A DNA stretch of 64,000 bases from Pogona vitticeps (lineage: Eukaryota > Chordata > Lepidosauria > Squamata > Agamidae). The translations under genes were made by a program, and so were the position numbers. Below the pieces are notes generated by a model that saw only the letters and a list, made by a program, of their open reading frames with translations, searched no databases and was not told the DNA's origin. The first letter of the stretch is position 1. The number at the start of each line of letters is the position of its first letter. Below are positions 60,060 through 64,000 of the stretch, one piece after another. The stretch covers positions 28,671,001-28,735,000 of the forward strand of contig NC_135786.1 of NCBI RefSeq assembly GCF_051106095.1, given 5' to 3'.

Positions 60060-60331
60060 TTATCCATGAATGATTGCATTCAACAAGGCACAACAGAGGT
60101 GAAGGAAGGCAAGCCCATCTTCAACCTAAGAGGACTGTAGGGAAAGATGCCGTGAGCATCTGGTCAGATTTGCATTCCCTTTTTGGAAATTGTGTTGACA
60201 GAAGGAATGGATGGACAGAGCCAGTAAATTCATTAGGCTGGGCCCCCAATGCAACGTTAGCTGACTCTCAGTAAGGCAGCTTCAGCCACTTTACATGGCC
60301 AGTGTTACATACAGCACTGATGTTACCTGTC

Positions 60332-60814
60332 TGTCATGGGTTTGGAGGGAAAGTTCCATCCTATGGGGAGTGGAAGGCGGGACATCAGGAGGAGGGGCTG
60401 TACTGTATATATATGTGGAGCGTGTGTGGAAAGCTGGGGGAAGAAGCAGCAGCTGGGAAGAAGAAGCTGGTGTGGGAGTCTGTGTGTCAGACAGGGTACT
60501 ACTGTGTGTCAGTCAGTACCAACCTGATAGGTTCAGGTGTCTGTATGGTTAGCCAGAACTGATAGGTTCAGGGTCTGTGCTTCAAGTTAAGTGTTCTGTG
60601 TGAACCAAACTGTGTGCATGTATGAATGAGACTAAGCCACGTTACTATATCTTATTCACCTGATCATTTTATTTTCCCTGTGTGTTGTTTTAAATAAACC
60701 TTATTCTTTTATTTGTTGAAAATCCATCCCTGGTCTGTGTGACTTCTTATAGGGAATGGTTGGTGGCAGCTTAGTTAACGTGTGGCAGATCCCAGTAGGT
60801 CTGGGTTTGTCACA
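60332..60814 (+). repeat. 5' LTR of the Gypsy element
   Basis: Starts TGTCATGGGTTTGG and ends GGGTTTGTCACA, so it has the TG...CA ends of an LTR, 483 bp. It holds a TATATATA stretch (about 60408) and AATAAA (about 60692), plausible promoter and poly(A) signals. The boundaries are inferred from one copy because the 3' LTR is not in the window. Confidence 0.65.
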
Positions 60815-63800
60815 TTGATTGGTGTCCAGCGTGTGGGATACGACTGGTCCAGTTGTCCAGTGGTCCAGCAAAGCCTTGGCAAGTGTGCCCAGAGCAAGGG
60901 GGGTCTAGTCAGGGACAATCTGAGAGCGCGTAGGTAATCTTCTAGGTGTGCCTCACGGGGGGGTGCACTAGTAGAAGAACGTGTAACCTCAGATTGGGGG
61001 CTAGATTAGGGAGCTCTGAGGCAGCCTGTTTTGGCGGGAAAGAGCTGAGGCAAAACTGTGAAATAGCAGTGAGCTAGCTTGTCTGCTGAGAGGCCTAGCA
61101 GAGGGGGGTAGACTCTAGCTCGCAACTGTTGCAAGTTAGTGCTGAAGGACAGCAGCAATCTATAGAGAAAGCTGGTTCTGAGGCAAAAGAAAAAAAAAGT
61201 GGTCGCTTTATTTTGAGGCTTGACTTTTGAAAGCAGCCTGTTCTGGGGGGGGGGGATTATGCCCTTGACTCGAAGCCAAATGGCAGAAATGGGTGAAGTG
61301 AAAGACCCCCAGGTTGACCAAGGTTCTGAGGATGAATTTGGCTCAGTGCAGGGTGACAGCACGGGAGAACAGAACCCAGAACTCAGGAAGATACTCCTAG
61401 CCCAACAGCATGAACTGAGGGTGAGGGAAATGGAGGAAAGATTAGAGAGAGAGAGAATGGAAAAGGAGGAAAGATTGGAGAGAGAGAAAATGGCATTTGA
61501 AAGGGAGAGGGAGAGAGAGAAAATTGCGCTGGAAAAAGAAAGGATGGCGTTTGAGTTAAGAAAATTGGAACTGATGAATCAGAACAATAATAACAATAGG
61601 GATTCTGAGGGAGGCCAATTGTCTAAAGCTGACCTGAAGAAATTCCCTGTGTACCACAAGGGAGATTGTCCTGAGGTGTTCTTTTCCCTAGTGGAAAGAG
61701 CGTTTGTGGACTTCTCAGTAAGGGAAACTGAGAAGATGACCATCATGCGATCTTTAATCAGTGGCAGCCTTGCTGAAGTTTATTCAGAGATGCCACAGGA
61801 ACTGATGAAAGATTTTGCAGAGTTTAAAAAACTGGTGTTTGCCAGACATGGGATAAATGCGTAACAGCTGAGGCAAAGATTCAGGTCAATCACCAAGAAA
61901 CCAGAGCAGACTTTTACCCAAGTGGGGGCCCAATTGGTGAGGCTGCTAGAGAAAGGGCTATCTCAGGAGGGGACAGAGACCTTTCAGCAGCTCAAAGACT
62001 TGATAGCGCTGGAACAGTTCTATTCAGTCCTGCATGGGGAACTGAAATTCCAGGTGAGGGAAAGGAAACCGAAATCTGTGGCAGAGGCAGCCGAGATCGC
62101 AGATTTTATTTCCCAAATAAGAAAGCCCTTGGGTGAGGGGAAAGCGATGGGGAAACCTAAAGAAACCTACAGCAAGTACTCTCAGGGACCAGGGAAAAGC
62201 CAGCAAGGGGGAGGGGCCCATGGTGAAGGGAAGCCCTCAGACATGAAACCAAGACCTCAGATTTTGGAGGGAAAACCAAAACAAGATGAGAAAGACTCAA
62301 AATATAGCAGAAAATGTTATTTCTGTCAGGGAAAGGGCCATCTAATCTCAGAGTGTGAGAAATTAAAGCAGCTAAAAGGAATTGTGCCTCAGGAATCGAG
62401 TGGAACCAAGCCAAAAGCTGTGTTCTGTGTCCAGAAAGAGCAAGGCTCATTGTCACTGAGGGAGCCTGTTGCCATGGCTACTCAATCTGGAACAAGTACA
62501 TCTGCTGATCAGGCTGAGGAAAATGGTCCTCTTGTGGAGGTCAAGCGATGCTTGCTCGTGAGAACAGATTCTCAGTTGTTTGAAACCGCAGGGGTGGACG
62601 TAGGAATACTTGGCCATCAGTATCGGGGGCTGCGGGACACTTGTTCTCAGGTGACCCTGTGCCATCCAGATATTATTCCTAGGGAGTATATAATCCCAAA
62701 TGAGAGCATGAAGGTGGCAGGGATTGAGGGGCAGGTGATCTCACTGCCAGTAGCAGAGGTACCTGTGAACTTTCAAGGCTGGAGGGGAGTTTGGCGGCTA
62801 GCGATTTCATCGACTCTGCCAGCAGCCGTGCTCGTGGGAAATGACCTGGCTGAACATGTGAAACGGGTGCTAGTGATTACACGTTCACAAGCCACCACGG
62901 GGACAGTTCAGGGGGGTACTGATGAGCCAGAGACGGAAGCAGAGGGGAGTTCAGAAGCTGTGGTGGAAACCTTAACCACAGACAGCAGATTTGGACAAGA
63001 GCAAAAGGCAGACGCCACTCTCCAAAAGTGTTTTGAACGGGTGACTGACGCCCAGCTAACACCTGAAACCCCAGTGAGATTTCTAGAGAAAAAGGGGATT
63101 TTGTATAGAGAGACCCTGAGGAATACCTCAAAAGGGGGAGATGGGATCCGAAGTCAGCTAGTGGTACCTGAAAAGTATCGCCCCATGATCTTACAAAGGG
63201 GGCACTCTGACATGTTTGCTGCGCACTTAGGGGTGAACAAAACACAGCAGAGAATCACACAGAATTTTTACTGGCCTGACATAGGGAGGCAGATCAGGGA
63301 GTTCTGTAAACAATGTGATGTGTGTCAAAGGCAGGGGAATAACCGCGACAGGACCAAAGCAAAGTTGTGCCCTTTGCCTGTGATTGACACTCCGTTCAAA
63401 TGCATAGGGGTGGATATTGTGGGACCTTTGCCCAAGGCCACAAAGAGGGGGAACAGGTTCATTCTCACCATTGTGGACCATGCCACGAGGTACCCTGAAG
63501 CCATACCCTTGACTAACATTGAAACTAATACAGTGGCAGATGCCTTGGTGGGGTATATGTCCAGGATGGGATTTGCCTCAGAAATAATCACAGATTTGGG
63601 CGCATCGTTCACATCGAAGCTCATGAAACGGTTATGGCGAATCTGTGGAATTAAGCACAAGGAAACCACTGCCTATCACCCTGAAAGTAATGGGTTAACT
63701 GAGAAGTTCAATGGGACTCTAATGCGCATGATTAGGGCTTACTTGGCAGAGAATCCAAACAATTGGGACCAGAAGCTGCAATCCCTTTTGTTTGCTTATC

Positions 63801-64000
63801 GATCAGTGCCACAAGCCAGTACCGGGTTCAGTCCATTTGAACTTTTATTTGGGAGAAGGGTGAAAGGGCCCCTTGATTTAATCAAGCAAGATTGGGAGCA
63901 GATCACCCAGGATGACCCACAAGACGTTGTGACATATATAGACTCTTTAAGGATTGACCTAAAGAGAAACCTAGAGCTAGCAGCAGAGACCCTGCAAGCT
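60332..64000 (+). mobile_element. Ty3/Gypsy LTR retrotransposon fossil, Gmr1-like (5' part)
   Basis: Order seen: a 5' LTR (60332-60814), a candidate primer-binding site just after it, a gag region (about 61260-62200) with a charged coiled-coil stretch and a SCAN-like capsid segment, one CCHC zinc knuckle (about 62305-62350), a protease-like region (about 62550-62870), then an integrase with HHCC zinc-binding and catalytic core blocks (about 63010 to the edge). No reverse transcriptase lies between protease and integrase. That order, and the SCAN-like gag, point to the Gmr1-like group of Ty3/Gypsy. It is broken, with at least a few interruptions, but the parts are easy to read, so it is probably not very old. 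The 3' part and second LTR are outside the window. Confidence 0.82.

Noticed and set aside
60101-60331. Further PPP1R16B ankyrin exon just right of 59896
   Set aside because: No frame with ankyrin motifs or matching splice sites was found before the LTR element.

Overview
This window is vertebrate nuclear DNA, most probably from a squamate reptile (lizard or snake). The evidence is three single-copy vertebrate genes with normal GT/AG introns, together with an RTE-BovB LINE, tRNA-derived SINEs of the lizard/snake type, AT-rich L1, CR1 and L2-like LINEs, and many short hAT and TA-target inverted-repeat DNA elements. There is no operon, CRISPR, rRNA or prokaryotic signal.

The three host genes all lie on the minus strand, so transcription runs right to left: PPP1R16B (last three coding exons, 59896 down to 52467, gene continues off the right edge), FAM83D (complete, four coding exons, 31170 down to 11669, predicted 587 aa), and DHX35 (first coding exon only, 3190 down to 3151, gene continues off the left edge). 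As far as I recall this is the same order and relative orientation as on human chromosome 20q. The genes are not in one pathway: PPP1R16B (TIMAP) is a membrane-attached PP1 regulatory subunit, FAM83D directs CK1-alpha to the mitotic spindle, and DHX35 is a DEAH-box helicase of the spliceosome.

Layout: 1-3150 is DHX35 intron 1 with two SINEs and a CR1 tail; 3151-3430 is DHX35 exon 1 and a GC-rich promoter with a YY1-like site over the start codon; 3431-11668 is intergenic DNA and FAM83D 3'UTR, with an L2-like LINE end and two long inverted-repeat DNA elements; 11669-31170 is FAM83D with repeat-filled introns; 31171-31420 is its promoter (TATA box, CHR-like TTTGAA, inverted CCAAT). 31421-48960 is intergenic and rich in transposons, including an L1 with an inverted 5' part, several nested insertions and a LINE with a FADD reverse transcriptase. 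48961-52466 is probably the PPP1R16B 3'UTR. 52467-64000 is PPP1R16B with an unusual tetranucleotide-cored palindrome (57414-57613) and, from 60332 to the right edge, an LTR retrotransposon of the Ty3/Gypsy group.

The most interesting items are: the Gypsy element, which has a SCAN-like capsid region and an integrase directly after the protease region, the gene order expected of Gmr1-like elements; the (ATGT)n palindrome; a 62-bp copy of part of FAM83D exon 1 inside its own intron; the L1 inversion; and an 11-residue spacing of TQT motifs in FAM83D. I found no convincing previously undescribed biological system. Most of the window is an ordinary repeat-rich vertebrate gene neighbourhood.
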